DNA of 64,000 bases from Hyphococcus lacteus. Its GTDB lineage: Bacteria; Pseudomonadota; Alphaproteobacteria; Caulobacterales; Parvularculaceae. The position numbers and the translations under genes are program-made. The notes under the pieces were generated by a model. The model searched no databases. It saw only the letters and a list, made by a program, of their open reading frames with translations, and had not been told where the DNA came from. This document shows, piece by piece, positions 17,762 to 26,221 of the stretch. The stretch's first letter is position 1. Every line of letters begins with the position of its first letter. Location: the NCBI RefSeq assembly GCF_041058985.1, contig NZ_JBEHZE010000001.1, forward strand, positions 2,232,001 through 2,296,000. Direction: 5' to 3'.

Positions 17762-18741
17762 GTGGTGTACAGATAAAGACGGTCAAGGAAGACGAAGTTG
17801 GCATGCGCCTCGACCGTTGGTTCAAGACGCATTTTCCGGAACTGCGCCACGGTGATCTGGAAAAGTGCCTCCGTAAAGGGCAAATTCGCGTGGCGGGTGG
17901 CCGGGTCAAAGCAAACCGACGTTTAGAGATCGGCGAAGAAATTCGCGTACCGCCACTACAAAACGAACCGCGTCCATCAAAGCCAAGTCAGTTTAGGCCA
18001 GAAGATGCAAGCGCAGTCCGCGACATGATCATTTTTGAAGATGATGCGATGCTGGCGATCAACAAACCTTTTGGTTTGGCGGTACAAGGCGGTACCAACA
18101 CGAAGCGACATCTCGACGGAATGCTTGCATCCCTTGAAAAGGATGGTGAACGGCCACGCCTTGTTCACCGTCTCGACAAAGACACCGGCGGATTGATGTT
18201 GTTGGCTAAAACCAGGCAAGCGGCCCAGCGCCTCGGTGATGCATTCAAAGCGCACGATATCGAAAAGACCTATTGGGCGCTTGCTGCGGGTGCCCCGCGT
18301 CCGCGCCAAGGCACGATTGATATGCCGATTGCAAAACGAATGATCCGCATTGGCGAAGGCGAGGAAGAACGGGTTGTTCCCGCAGATGGCGAGGGCGCAA
18401 AGAAAGCGATTACCGATTATCAAACGATTGATGAGGCGGGCTACAATGTTGCTTTTTTGGCGATGCGGCCGGTTACGGGGCGAACCCATCAACTAAGGGT
18501 ACACGCAGCGGCCATCGGTTCACCGATTATCGGTGATGGAAAATATGGCGGCACGCGTGCAAGTCTTGAAGGGGTTTCGACAAACCTCCACCTTTTTTGT
18601 CGGACAATGACATTTCCGCATCCTAAAAACCGCCGAAAGATGACGTTAACCGCATCGCTTTCTGGGCATATGTTAGAAACGTGGAAGTTCTTTACGTTTG
18701 ATGCCAATGCAAAATGCGAATGGCCAGAGGATATCCGGTGA
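17758..18741 (+). CDS. RluC/RluD-type rRNA pseudouridine synthase
   Basis: It converts specific uridines in rRNA to pseudouridine. An N-terminal S4 RNA-binding domain spans roughly residues 15-65, followed by the catalytic domain with HRLDKDTGGLMLLAKT, where Asp140 is the catalytic residue. RTHQLRVHAAAIGSPIIGD near residue 245 is also typical. Length (327) and domain order fit RluC better than RluA. It overlaps crcB and the ATP12 gene. Confidence 0.93.
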   Translation: MSGVQIKTVKEDEVGMRLDRWFKTHFPELRHGDLEKCLRKGQIRVAGGRVKANRRLEIGEEIRVPPLQNEPRPSKPSQFRPEDASAVRDMIIFEDDAMLAINKPFGLAVQGGTNTKRHLDGMLASLEKDGERPRLVHRLDKDTGGLMLLAKTRQAAQRLGDAFKAHDIEKTYWALAAGAPRPRQGTIDMPIAKRMIRIGEGEEERVVPADGEGAKKAITDYQTIDEAGYNVAFLAMRPVTGRTHQLRVHAAAIGSPIIGDGKYGGTRASLEGVSTNLHLFCRTMTFPHPKNRRKMTLTASLSGHMLETWKFFTFDANAKCEWPEDIR

Positions 18742-19448
18742 AGTCAGAACCTGTTTTGCCCAAGCGATTTTATGAAGCGGTTTCGGTTGAACCGGCTGAC
18801 GATCGGTTTGCTATCTTGCTCGACGGACGAAGTGCAAAAACCGCCGGCGGTAATATACTCTCAGCCCCGACAAAAGGGCTGGCAGATGAAGTCGCTGAGG
18901 AATGGAACACGCAAGAAAGCCATATTGATCGCAAGACGATGCGCCTTACGGGCATTTTGTCTGCGGCGATTGATGGCGATGAAGATGGGCGCCATGAATG
19001 GATAGATGAAATCGTTAGTTACCTTGGGTCGGACTTGGTTTGTTATCGTGCCGATGTGCCCGAGGCATTGAATACTGCTCAGAGTGAATGCTGGGACCCC
19101 TATATAGATTTTATACGGAATGAATTTGGCGCGATGCTGGTTACCACCACGGGGATCGTCGCTATCGGTCAACCCGATGCATCGATCCAATCGATACGTC
19201 GCGCATTAGAGGCTGAGACATCTGAGCGGTTATTTGCACTACAGATTGCGACCGCTATTTCTGGATCAGCAGTGCTCGCACTCGCTTTATGGAGAGGCTT
19301 TGTTGCACCCACGGAAATTTTTGATGCGTCACGTGTGGATGAGCATTTCCAAGAAACGCGTTGGGGCATTGATGATGAGGCCAAGGCGCGCGAAGAGCAT
19401 CTGAAAAAAGATTTTTTGACGACCGCGAAATTTCTCTCGTTGCTCTGA
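18738..19448 (+). CDS. ATP12-family F1-ATPase assembly chaperone
   Basis: ATP12 proteins bind the alpha subunit during F1-ATPase assembly. In bacteria they are essentially an alphaproteobacterial trait. The product shows PKRFYEAVSVEPADDRFAIL, the LDGRSAKTAGG strand and WGIDDEA near the C-terminus. I chose the GTG that overlaps the upstream stop (GTGA) with AGAGG seven bases before it. An ATG eight codons further upstream is possible. It converges tail to tail with the EF-hand gene. Confidence 0.9.
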   Translation: MKSEPVLPKRFYEAVSVEPADDRFAILLDGRSAKTAGGNILSAPTKGLADEVAEEWNTQESHIDRKTMRLTGILSAAIDGDEDGRHEWIDEIVSYLGSDLVCYRADVPEALNTAQSECWDPYIDFIRNEFGAMLVTTTGIVAIGQPDASIQSIRRALEAETSERLFALQIATAISGSAVLALALWRGFVAPTEIFDASRVDEHFQETRWGIDDEAKAREEHLKKDFLTTAKFLSLL

Positions 19449-20195
19449 TTACATATCCAGAGTTTCACCGCGATTAATGGCGCGAAAGCGCATCAACTCA
19501 TCATCGGTTAAAATCGTGTCGTTGTTTTCGTCCATTGAATCAAAATCGAGTAGGTATTCACGGATATAATCTTGCAGGCTTAAGGTCTCAGCCGCACCGG
19601 CCATGAATGAGAATTTTGACAACGCGTAAGCTTCGGTTTGAATTCGTGCAGCATCCGGATCAATTTCTTCTAAAAACGCATCATATTGGCGTTGGCGGGC
19701 TATTTCGTCGTTCGGTGCTCCCGATTGGCGAATTTCATTATTACGCCAACTATCCACGAGATCCGCAAATTCTTGCGCCGATAATTCGCCATTCCGATCA
19801 ATATCGGCGATAGCAAAATCGAGTTTGGCCTCTTCAAAGGCTTCTGTGCGCGTTAGCGCTTCGCCGTCAAACGATGTCCGGAGACGTTCAACGGTTGAGC
19901 GGCCAGCCTCGGTTTCGTGATAGGGTTCATCGCGGCTGTAAGTAACGGTTCGTTTGTCGGTCTCAATGACCTCGCCGTTCAAGCTGCGTTTCAAGGTTAT
20001 TGTCTGTTGTAACTGTTGGCTGCTGTTTAGGGAGTCCGCTATTTCATCCGGATTTTGTTCTGCAGTTGTTTTATCGCTATCGGATAGGCTGGACTGTTCT
20101 TTGGTCTCAGCCACTGGATCTTTTGCCGATGCAGATGTTGCTAGCACTAACCCCGCTACGCTCAAAAGTATGCGATTCCAAAGCTTTACTGCCAT
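19449..20195 (-). CDS. Secreted EF-hand calcium-binding protein
   Basis: A 248-residue protein with an N-terminal signal peptide ending in ATSASA. Two canonical EF-hand loops are visible: DIDRNGELSAQE and DENNDTILTDDE, the second near the C-terminus. Between the signal and the first hand lies a polar, low-complexity region. The role is unknown; it is presumably periplasmic and may buffer or sense calcium. The stop abuts the ATP12 gene on the other strand. Confidence 0.8.
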   Translation of the reverse strand: MAVKLWNRILLSVAGLVLATSASAKDPVAETKEQSSLSDSDKTTAEQNPDEIADSLNSSQQLQQTITLKRSLNGEVIETDKRTVTYSRDEPYHETEAGRSTVERLRTSFDGEALTRTEAFEEAKLDFAIADIDRNGELSAQEFADLVDSWRNNEIRQSGAPNDEIARQRQYDAFLEEIDPDAARIQTEAYALSKFSFMAGAAETLSLQDYIREYLLDFDSMDENNDTILTDDELMRFRAINRGETLDM

Positions 20196-20320
20196 ATTAC
20201 TGCTTCCTCTTACCGTCTCAACGATACCATAACACGTGGTGAGAAGTCTTTAAAATCAAAGGTCATTTGAGGGGCTTAGCAACATTAAATCAGCTTAATG
20301 CGTTCTGATGTGGAGATAGT

Positions 20321-20962
20321 TTAGTGATCGGCCGCCGCGAAATGCGCTAATTGATTGGTGTGTACGGCGATAAAAGCGGGGCGGGCAGTCGCACGGTCAA
20401 CATAGGCGCGGCACAAAGGATAATCGGCAAGACCATCAAATCGGTGTACCAATCGTAAGACATCTGCCATCAGAATGTCTGCAGCCGTAAAATCACCAAC
20501 CAACCATTCGCGATTTTCTAAATAGCGATCCATGTTTTCGAGACGTGACGTTAGAAAAGCATCGAGCGCTTGCCGTCCTGGCGTTTCTTCTTGGTCATTC
20601 ACGAATTTGTATATGGAGTACGGTAGAGCCGCCATCTCGACAGAATTTAGAGCTGCAAAAATCCACTGGGTGACTTTGGCGCGTCCTTGTGGATCTTTAG
20701 GCATCAATTTTTGGCTGCGTTCTGCAATGTAAAATACAATCGCACCACTTTCGAATATCGAAAAATCACCGTCCTCAAGCCATGGCACCTGGCCAAATGG
20801 ATGATGCTCAAAATGCTCTTTCCCCCGATCCTGAAACGGTACACTCTCGACGCGATAAGAAAGCCCGGCTTCTTCAAGTGCCCAGCAGACGCGTAAGTCG
20901 CGAACATATCCACGAGGCGTTTCCGGCACCCAATCATAGGTTTTTACAACAAATTCATTCAT
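20321..20962 (-). CDS. Glutathione S-transferase family protein
   Basis: A 213-residue protein with a thioredoxin-fold N-terminal domain (RDLRVCWALEEAGLSYRVES, then FGQVPWLEDGDFSIFESGAI, which is the cis-Pro and glutathione-binding Ser region) and an alpha-helical C-terminal domain with LVGDFTAADILMADVLRLV. The substrate is unknown. It is monocistronic, with free space on both sides. Confidence 0.9.
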   Translation of the reverse strand: MNEFVVKTYDWVPETPRGYVRDLRVCWALEEAGLSYRVESVPFQDRGKEHFEHHPFGQVPWLEDGDFSIFESGAIVFYIAERSQKLMPKDPQGRAKVTQWIFAALNSVEMAALPYSIYKFVNDQEETPGRQALDAFLTSRLENMDRYLENREWLVGDFTAADILMADVLRLVHRFDGLADYPLCRAYVDRATARPAFIAVHTNQLAHFAAADH

Positions 20963-21064
20963 ACGATCTCTCCTAAATTCACATTAGGTCAGTATGGTTG
21001 TGAGGTTCAACCGTGCGCCGACCATTTCTAACTGAGAGATAAAAAGTATCCCGATACGGAGCGA

Positions 21065-21796
21065 TTACGTATTTTGGGGTGGCGCGGCGTCGAGGAGAGG
21101 GCCGAACAATGCCTGAAACGACTGTTTCAATGCCTCGTCGGTTTCATCCATGGTCACGGGCAACCCTAAATCAACGAGGCTCGTGACGCCAAACCCGGGT
21201 GTGCTGACACCGCAAGGCGTTATGCCGCCAAAGTGTGAGAGATCCGGCTCGACATTGATTGCGATCCCGTGAAAGCTAACCCATTTGCGGATGCGAACAC
21301 CGATCGCGGCAATTTTGTCTTCTTGAGGCGGGCCACCTGGCGTTGTGCGATCGACCCAAACGCCGACGCGATCGTCCCTGCGTTCACCTTTGACGTTGAA
21401 ATGATCAAGAGCATCGATCAACCATTGCTCTAGGCCAAATACAAACGAACGAATGTCTTTCCCGCGTCGATCAAGGTCGAGCATAACATAGGCAACGCGC
21501 TGACCCGGACCATGATATGTGTATTGGCCCCCACGAGAGGTCTTAAAAACCGGGAACTTATCTGCATTCAAAAGGTCTTCGGGTTTGGCCCCGGTGCCAC
21601 CCGTATAAAGTGGCGGATGCTCGAGCAGCCACACCAACTCATTCGCCTCACCAGCGCGGATTGCCGCCGCGCGAGCTTCCATCACCGCGACCGCATGATC
21701 ATAGGATACGCGCTCAGGCGATATAGCCCATTCCACGGGTGAATCTGCCCGTAATTGCGTAAGCGTATTCCCCAGATCTGTCGGTAATCTTGCCAC
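21065..21796 (-). CDS. lipB: Octanoyltransferase LipB
   Basis: LipB transfers octanoyl from acyl-carrier protein to lipoate-dependent enzymes. Features are ELVWLLEHPPLYTGGTG, RGGQYTYHGPGQRVAYVMLD and KIAAIGVRIRKWVSFHGIAI with the catalytic Cys in TPCGVSTPG. The open frame continues upstream across the antisense strand of the tRNA-Leu gene, so the far ATG is not credible. I place the start at a GTG giving VARLPTDLGN, about 243 residues, but the exact start is uncertain. Confidence 0.88.
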   Translation of the reverse strand: MARLPTDLGNTLTQLRADSPVEWAISPERVSYDHAVAVMEARAAAIRAGEANELVWLLEHPPLYTGGTGAKPEDLLNADKFPVFKTSRGGQYTYHGPGQRVAYVMLDLDRRGKDIRSFVFGLEQWLIDALDHFNVKGERRDDRVGVWVDRTTPGGPPQEDKIAAIGVRIRKWVSFHGIAINVEPDLSHFGGITPCGVSTPGFGVTSLVDLGLPVTMDETDEALKQSFQALFGPLLDAAPPQNT

Positions 21797-21999
21797 TGGT
21801 TTTGGGTTCCCGGTATTGCAAAGGGCTGAAATAATGTCCTTTACCGGTTTGAACAATAAGAAGTGCCCATTATTGGCTGTAAATAGGCTCTTAATCTCGG
21901 GGATTTGACGTTCTCGGGTAGATCCGTTCGAATTCCTGTCATTTTGGGCTTCACACAGCCTTAGGCTTTTGCTATCTCCGCCGCTCCTCGCTAGGGCGT

Positions 22000-22084
22000 G
22001 CGGTCGTGGCGGAATTGGTAGACGCGCAGCGTTGAGGTCGCTGTGGGGCAACCCGTGGAAGTTCGAGTCTTCTCGACCGCACCA
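22000..22084 (+). tRNA. tRNA-Leu (anticodon GAG)
   Basis: The acceptor stem GCGGTCG pairs with CGACCGC, then discriminator A and an encoded CCA. The anticodon stem CAGCG/CGCTG encloses the loop TTGAGGT, giving anticodon GAG. A long variable arm (TGTGGGGCAACCCGTG) marks it as a class II tRNA, consistent with leucine. The T arm has GTTCGAGTC. The gene abuts an integrase, so its 3' end is the likely integration target of the island. Confidence 0.95.
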
Positions 22085-22115
22085 TTTTTCTTTGATGTCA
22101 AAGGGCTAACTCCCT

Positions 22116-22204
22116 GAAATTGCTTATATTTCCTGTATTCACCTGCAGGTTCCTGCAATTTCTCACGGTTTTTGGCCTACAAACTGACCTACAAAGGGGC
22201 CTAC
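22116..22204 (+). repeat. Short repeats between tRNA-Leu and integrase (candidate att arm sites)
   Basis: GAAATTGC and its inverse GCAATTTC, two TTCCTG copies 20 bases apart, a palindrome ACCTGCAGGT, and three CCTAC copies with an exact 12-base period lie within 90 bases. This is the position where an integrase usually binds arm sites next to attL. The function is inferred from location only. Confidence 0.4.
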
Positions 22205-22207
22205 ACT

Positions 22208-23602
22208 ATGGGCGTGATGAGGGACTTAAATCAGCATCTCAAGAGGCGCGGAACGCGTTGGTATTATGTGCGGCGCGTGCCCAAAGAGTACGAGTTCTTC
22301 GATGAACGCGGCACGGTCTATAAATCTCTCAAGACAGAGAGCTTAGAACTTGCCAGAGCGCGGCGTGATGCGCTTGTCGAAGCAGATAACCAATATTGGC
22401 TCAGTGTAATGGCCAGCGGCGCTTTGCCGACGGATATAGCTATGCGGTCCTATAAGGCCGCACAGCGGCGCGCTATGGCCAAGGGCTTTGTCTATACGCC
22501 CGTTCAAGACCTCGCCGATGTGGCAACGCTTGAAGAGATAATTGAGCGGTTAAAAGCCATCCCGACCGACCCTGTTCCTGATAAGAAGGAAGCCGAGGCG
22601 GTTCTTGGCCTGGTAGAGCGTCCATCGCTCAAGATCAGCGAGGCAATGAACCTCTATTGCACCGAAATTGCGGTCAGCGAACTGCTTGGAAAATCCGATG
22701 AGCAGAAGAAGTCTTGGCGGAAGGTGAAGATGCGGGCGCTCAACAACTTCGTGAAATTAAACGGCGATATGCCCATGCACGAAATCACACGGGATCATGC
22801 CCGGAAATACTACAATTGGTGGGCTGGGCGTCTCGCCCCAAAGGACGGGTCAAAGCCACTCACAGCAAACAGTGCAAATCGCGACATCGGGAACATCCGC
22901 AAACTCTATCGGCAGTTTTGGGAATACGAAGGCGACGAAGGACGGGAAAACCCATTCCGCAATTTGAGCTTTGCGAAACAGCCGCCAAAAGACGTGCCGC
23001 ACTTTACCAATGAATTTGTTCGCACGAAGTTTTTGAAGCCGGGAATCTTCAACGGACTGAACGCCGACGCGACGCTATTGGTTTACGCCATGATTGAGAC
23101 AGGGTGCAGGCCAAGCGAATTGTCAAACCTATTACCTGAAAATATTGTTCTGGATGCCGATGTGCCGTTCATTCGCATAAGGCCACGTTCAGACCGGCAA
23201 TTGAAAGCAAAGGCCTCTTCGAGAGATATTCCGCTGGTCGGATGTTCTTTGGAGGCGATGCGGCGAGCACCGAATGGCTTTCCGCGCTACCGCGACAAGG
23301 GGAACGTCTTGTCAAAAGCGATCATGGATGGATTGCGGGTTCGAGGATTACAGGCGACACCTGACCACCGCCTCTATTCCCTCCGACATTCGTTCGAGAA
23401 ACGAATGCTGGAAGCGGGATTGGATTACGGATTGCGTTGTTTGCTCATGGGGCACAAAAACTCCCGGCCAAGCTACGGGGATGGTGGCTCAATGGCCTAT
23501 CGGCGCGATGAATTGATGAAAATAGTGCATCCTATTTCTGATGAGTTTATCGAACGCCTTCCCATCGATATACTGACGTTACCTGTTCAAAAAATCGCTT
23601 AG
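22208..23602 (+). CDS. Tyrosine recombinase (phage-type integrase) with DUF6538-like N-terminus
   Basis: A site-specific recombinase probably responsible for inserting the island at tRNA-Leu. The N-terminal segment TRWYYVRRVPKEY and the LELARARRDAL helix resemble the DUF6538-type arm domain; a SAM-like core-binding domain follows. Catalytic residues visible (464-residue numbering) are Arg301 (ETGCRPSELS), Arg393 in LYSLRHSF, His416 (LMGHKN) and a C-terminal Tyr in MAYRRDE. The His of the usual HxxR box is Tyr here. The start was set by AAAGGGG upstream. The stop overlaps the drmC stop on the other strand by four bases. Confidence 0.92.
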   Translation: MGVMRDLNQHLKRRGTRWYYVRRVPKEYEFFDERGTVYKSLKTESLELARARRDALVEADNQYWLSVMASGALPTDIAMRSYKAAQRRAMAKGFVYTPVQDLADVATLEEIIERLKAIPTDPVPDKKEAEAVLGLVERPSLKISEAMNLYCTEIAVSELLGKSDEQKKSWRKVKMRALNNFVKLNGDMPMHEITRDHARKYYNWWAGRLAPKDGSKPLTANSANRDIGNIRKLYRQFWEYEGDEGRENPFRNLSFAKQPPKDVPHFTNEFVRTKFLKPGIFNGLNADATLLVYAMIETGCRPSELSNLLPENIVLDADVPFIRIRPRSDRQLKAKASSRDIPLVGCSLEAMRRAPNGFPRYRDKGNVLSKAIMDGLRVRGLQATPDHRLYSLRHSFEKRMLEAGLDYGLRCLLMGHKNSRPSYGDGGSMAYRRDELMKIVHPISDEFIERLPIDILTLPVQKIA

Positions 23603-24366
23603 CATTCAACCAAGCTAATTACCCGTGTCGTCACGAGTGCATTCAGGTGTTGGTGGAGTTTGGCAGGAATTGTGCCGCCAGAAATCACGACTCCTGCTTC
23701 CATATTGAGCTCCATGGCGTGTGTGGTCAGATTTGCGCTTGATATGAAGCATTGCTTTCCATCTGCGACAGCAACTTTCGCGTGTACCTTTCCGCCAATA
23801 TGAGCGTCGCTCTTTCGATCCCATGAATAGACGAGCGCGTTGGGAAGGGCCGTCTTCATTTTACCAATCACGTCAAACGACACGCCACCACCAAAAGCCG
23901 CACTCGATTCCAGAAGCATTGAAACTTCCACATTTCTTGAAAGCGCGTTCGACAGAGCCTCCAAAACGGTTGGAAATGAATAAGCAACGAAACTTGTGAG
24001 GAAGAGTTTTGCCTCAGCGGCATCGATGACTTGAACGAGAGCAGGTTCGGTTCGCCTCGTTGGAACTAAGTTTGTCGATGGTCCCGTCCATATTAGATCA
24101 ATTTGGCTTGTTTCCACCAAGCGAGTTTTGGCGAGGGCAGCCCCTTTAAGAATGCCGGCTACCTCGGGCAATGGCGCCTCGGCCAACTTGACGGTTCTGA
24201 GCAGTGCTTCCAGCCGCTCTCTTCCCATGGGGGTTCTGGCTGTCGCTGCTACACTTGATAGTGAACTAGGCTCAGAAGAAGCGATTTTATTTGCGACATG
24301 ATCAGCATGATCACGTGTGGAATTCATAGCAAATTCCAAAATCGCGACCTCTAATTCTTCAGTCAT
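23599..24366 (-). CDS. drmC: DISARM protein DrmC (phospholipase D-like)
   Basis: DrmC is the accessory PLD-domain protein of the DISARM anti-phage system. The 255-residue product has one HKD motif, with His195, Lys197 and Asp202 in GGKVHAKVAVADGK, and the companion ISSANLTTHAMELNME. That is the pattern of PLD-superfamily nucleases and lipases that act as dimers. Start: ATG overlapping the drmB stop by eight bases; an upstream in-frame ATG twelve codons earlier is less likely. It is the last gene of the operon. Confidence 0.88.
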   Translation of the reverse strand: MTEELEVAILEFAMNSTRDHADHVANKIASSEPSSLSSVAATARTPMGRERLEALLRTVKLAEAPLPEVAGILKGAALAKTRLVETSQIDLIWTGPSTNLVPTRRTEPALVQVIDAAEAKLFLTSFVAYSFPTVLEALSNALSRNVEVSMLLESSAAFGGGVSFDVIGKMKTALPNALVYSWDRKSDAHIGGKVHAKVAVADGKQCFISSANLTTHAMELNMEAGVVISGGTIPAKLHQHLNALVTTRVISLVEC

Positions 24367-26221
24367 TTTCAAACCCAAAGAAACTTGCTTCAGGAGCGTC
24401 AAAAGTCGGAACGATTAGGGCTCGATCAATATAACGATTTCCTTTCTCGCAAGATGTTTCAGCGACGAAAGAGCAAGCATGGCAAGCAGCGGCGTGCAAT
24501 GAGCGGTCTTTCTCTGCTCGGTGTTCCGAACAAAGTGGATCAGAAGAGCAAATCTCTGCGCGGCCAATAGCTTGCGAGAGTAGCCGTTCCAGATTTTCCG
24601 GTTTTCCGAGATCTACTAGCCCACCCAGAGTGCCATCTGAATCAGCCGCCGCCGTGTAAATCAAGATGCCAGCTTGCGGATTATCCCCTGACGTGTCGGC
24701 ATAAATCCGTTCTCGGATACTTGCAGCATTGTATCCGCACTCAAGCGCCAGCTCTCGGATTAGCAAATGTGAAAGAGTATGCAGCATCGCATATCGAATA
24801 CCTGGAAAGCCTAGGTCAGGGTCTAACCCTCGTGCATTTCGCCATCCTCTGTGGCCAGCTAGCAGGTCCGCTTCGCGACCTTGTACGGCTGATTGTCCTT
24901 CCCAGTTAGCTACTCTATCTTCACTAAAACGAAGAAAGATGCCTTCGCCGTGAACTTGGTTGGCAGGAACCCATTCAGCAGCGTTTGTTGTGAGGTCTGC
25001 CATATCCGACCTCTCATCTGAGCTTACGTTTTCCTCGGGAGCTTCAACGCGGGTGAACCCCAGAAGAGCATTTACTTCTCGCAGGCGTTCTAAGAGCAGG
25101 ACTGTTTGAATTGAGTTGTGGAACCCGTTTGGGGATTGAACGGTTCGGCTCATAAAGTGAGGCCAATCGCTCGGAGGGTTTGCATCAGTGAGAACGTCCC
25201 ATTCAGGTCTCTTTATGTCGTTCTCGCTAACTTCTTGGGTTATCTCATTGCTCTTAATCGCTTGAATGGCCGCCCAAACTGCATGCGGCTCATGTTTGTC
25301 AATGCCGGGCAGGCTCGCATTCTTTGCAAGTGTGCGGACAATGACTTTGACCTCGGCTTCGGACTCTGCGTCTTCAAAATATGTCCAACCGTCTTGCACG
25401 AGTTGCTTGATCGGTTCTTTGAACATCGGAATAGCCAATGCCGAAATCGTCACCGGAAACCAACTGTTTGTGGCACCTAGTAGGACGGCGCGGGGTTGTT
25501 CCGTGCAGCCTTCATCAAAACGCGACAAATGTGGGTGTCGGCCACGACACCCTGGTAAGTTATCTTGACCTGCTCTTCCAAACGCATGGGCTAGGCTTCT
25601 TGATACAGAGCATTGGTCACATTTTACCCAGAGGTTTTCAGTTTGAAGCGACGCACCGCTCTCGAAAAATCTAAGTGACCCTTTGCAGGAGGAAGGGCCA
25701 CTATGCACAAAGTAGTGCCATGGAAAATCATCTAAATGACCTTCTCGGCAAGCCAAAAGGAAACGAGCAGGAACTGCGTCCGCATCCTTCGCGGGTTGGT
25801 CTCCCTTAGATCCCTTGCAACCTTTATGCACGAAGCGGGAGCGTTCTGGACGATACTTATGTTCTTTCAAGTCAAATAAGCCTAGATCATACTCTGATAG
25901 CAGTCCGCATTTGACGCAGCGCAACCATCTTGGAAACGGTTCTACCGGCACACCAATATGGGCTTCAGCTGAAAATGGATCGACCATTTCAGAGGTTTGA
26001 AAAGGCGGCATTCTTAAACTTGCAACTTGGTCTCCTAATACTGTCCGAACAGCTGCGAGTAGCCTTGATTCCTCAATAGGTTGGCAACGGTCTTTTTCCC
26101 AGCGATCGGTGCCCATTGTAACTACCGATAGGTTCGGCAAATCTACCAGTGCACCTGGCCCATACGTCCATAAAAGCTGGCTCGGCCTAACCTCTCCAAC
26201 AGGAGACTTTGTACTGCTCAT
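24359..26221 (-). CDS. drmB: DISARM protein DrmB (DUF1998)
   Basis: DrmB partners the DrmA helicase in the DISARM core complex. The 620-residue protein shows GEVRPSQLLWTYGPGALVDL near the N-terminus and cysteine pairs at 102/105 (CVKC) and 201/204 (CDQC). The C-terminal DUF1998 region includes LHTLSHLLIRELALECGY, GILIYTAAADSDGTLGGL and a final cysteine group (CHAC). It overlaps drmA by four bases and drmC by eight. Known biology: DrmAB binds DNA and is needed for protection. Confidence 0.93.
   Translation of the reverse strand: MSSTKSPVGEVRPSQLLWTYGPGALVDLPNLSVVTMGTDRWEKDRCQPIEESRLLAAVRTVLGDQVASLRMPPFQTSEMVDPFSAEAHIGVPVEPFPRWLRCVKCGLLSEYDLGLFDLKEHKYRPERSRFVHKGCKGSKGDQPAKDADAVPARFLLACREGHLDDFPWHYFVHSGPSSCKGSLRFFESGASLQTENLWVKCDQCSVSRSLAHAFGRAGQDNLPGCRGRHPHLSRFDEGCTEQPRAVLLGATNSWFPVTISALAIPMFKEPIKQLVQDGWTYFEDAESEAEVKVIVRTLAKNASLPGIDKHEPHAVWAAIQAIKSNEITQEVSENDIKRPEWDVLTDANPPSDWPHFMSRTVQSPNGFHNSIQTVLLLERLREVNALLGFTRVEAPEENVSSDERSDMADLTTNAAEWVPANQVHGEGIFLRFSEDRVANWEGQSAVQGREADLLAGHRGWRNARGLDPDLGFPGIRYAMLHTLSHLLIRELALECGYNAASIRERIYADTSGDNPQAGILIYTAAADSDGTLGGLVDLGKPENLERLLSQAIGRAEICSSDPLCSEHRAEKDRSLHAAACHACSFVAETSCEKGNRYIDRALIVPTFDAPEASFFGFEND

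Noticed and set aside
21797..22051. Longer LipB reading frame reaching an ATG at 22051
   Set aside because: The upstream part runs antisense through the tRNA-Leu gene and shows no LipB residues; a start near 21796 gives the family's normal length.
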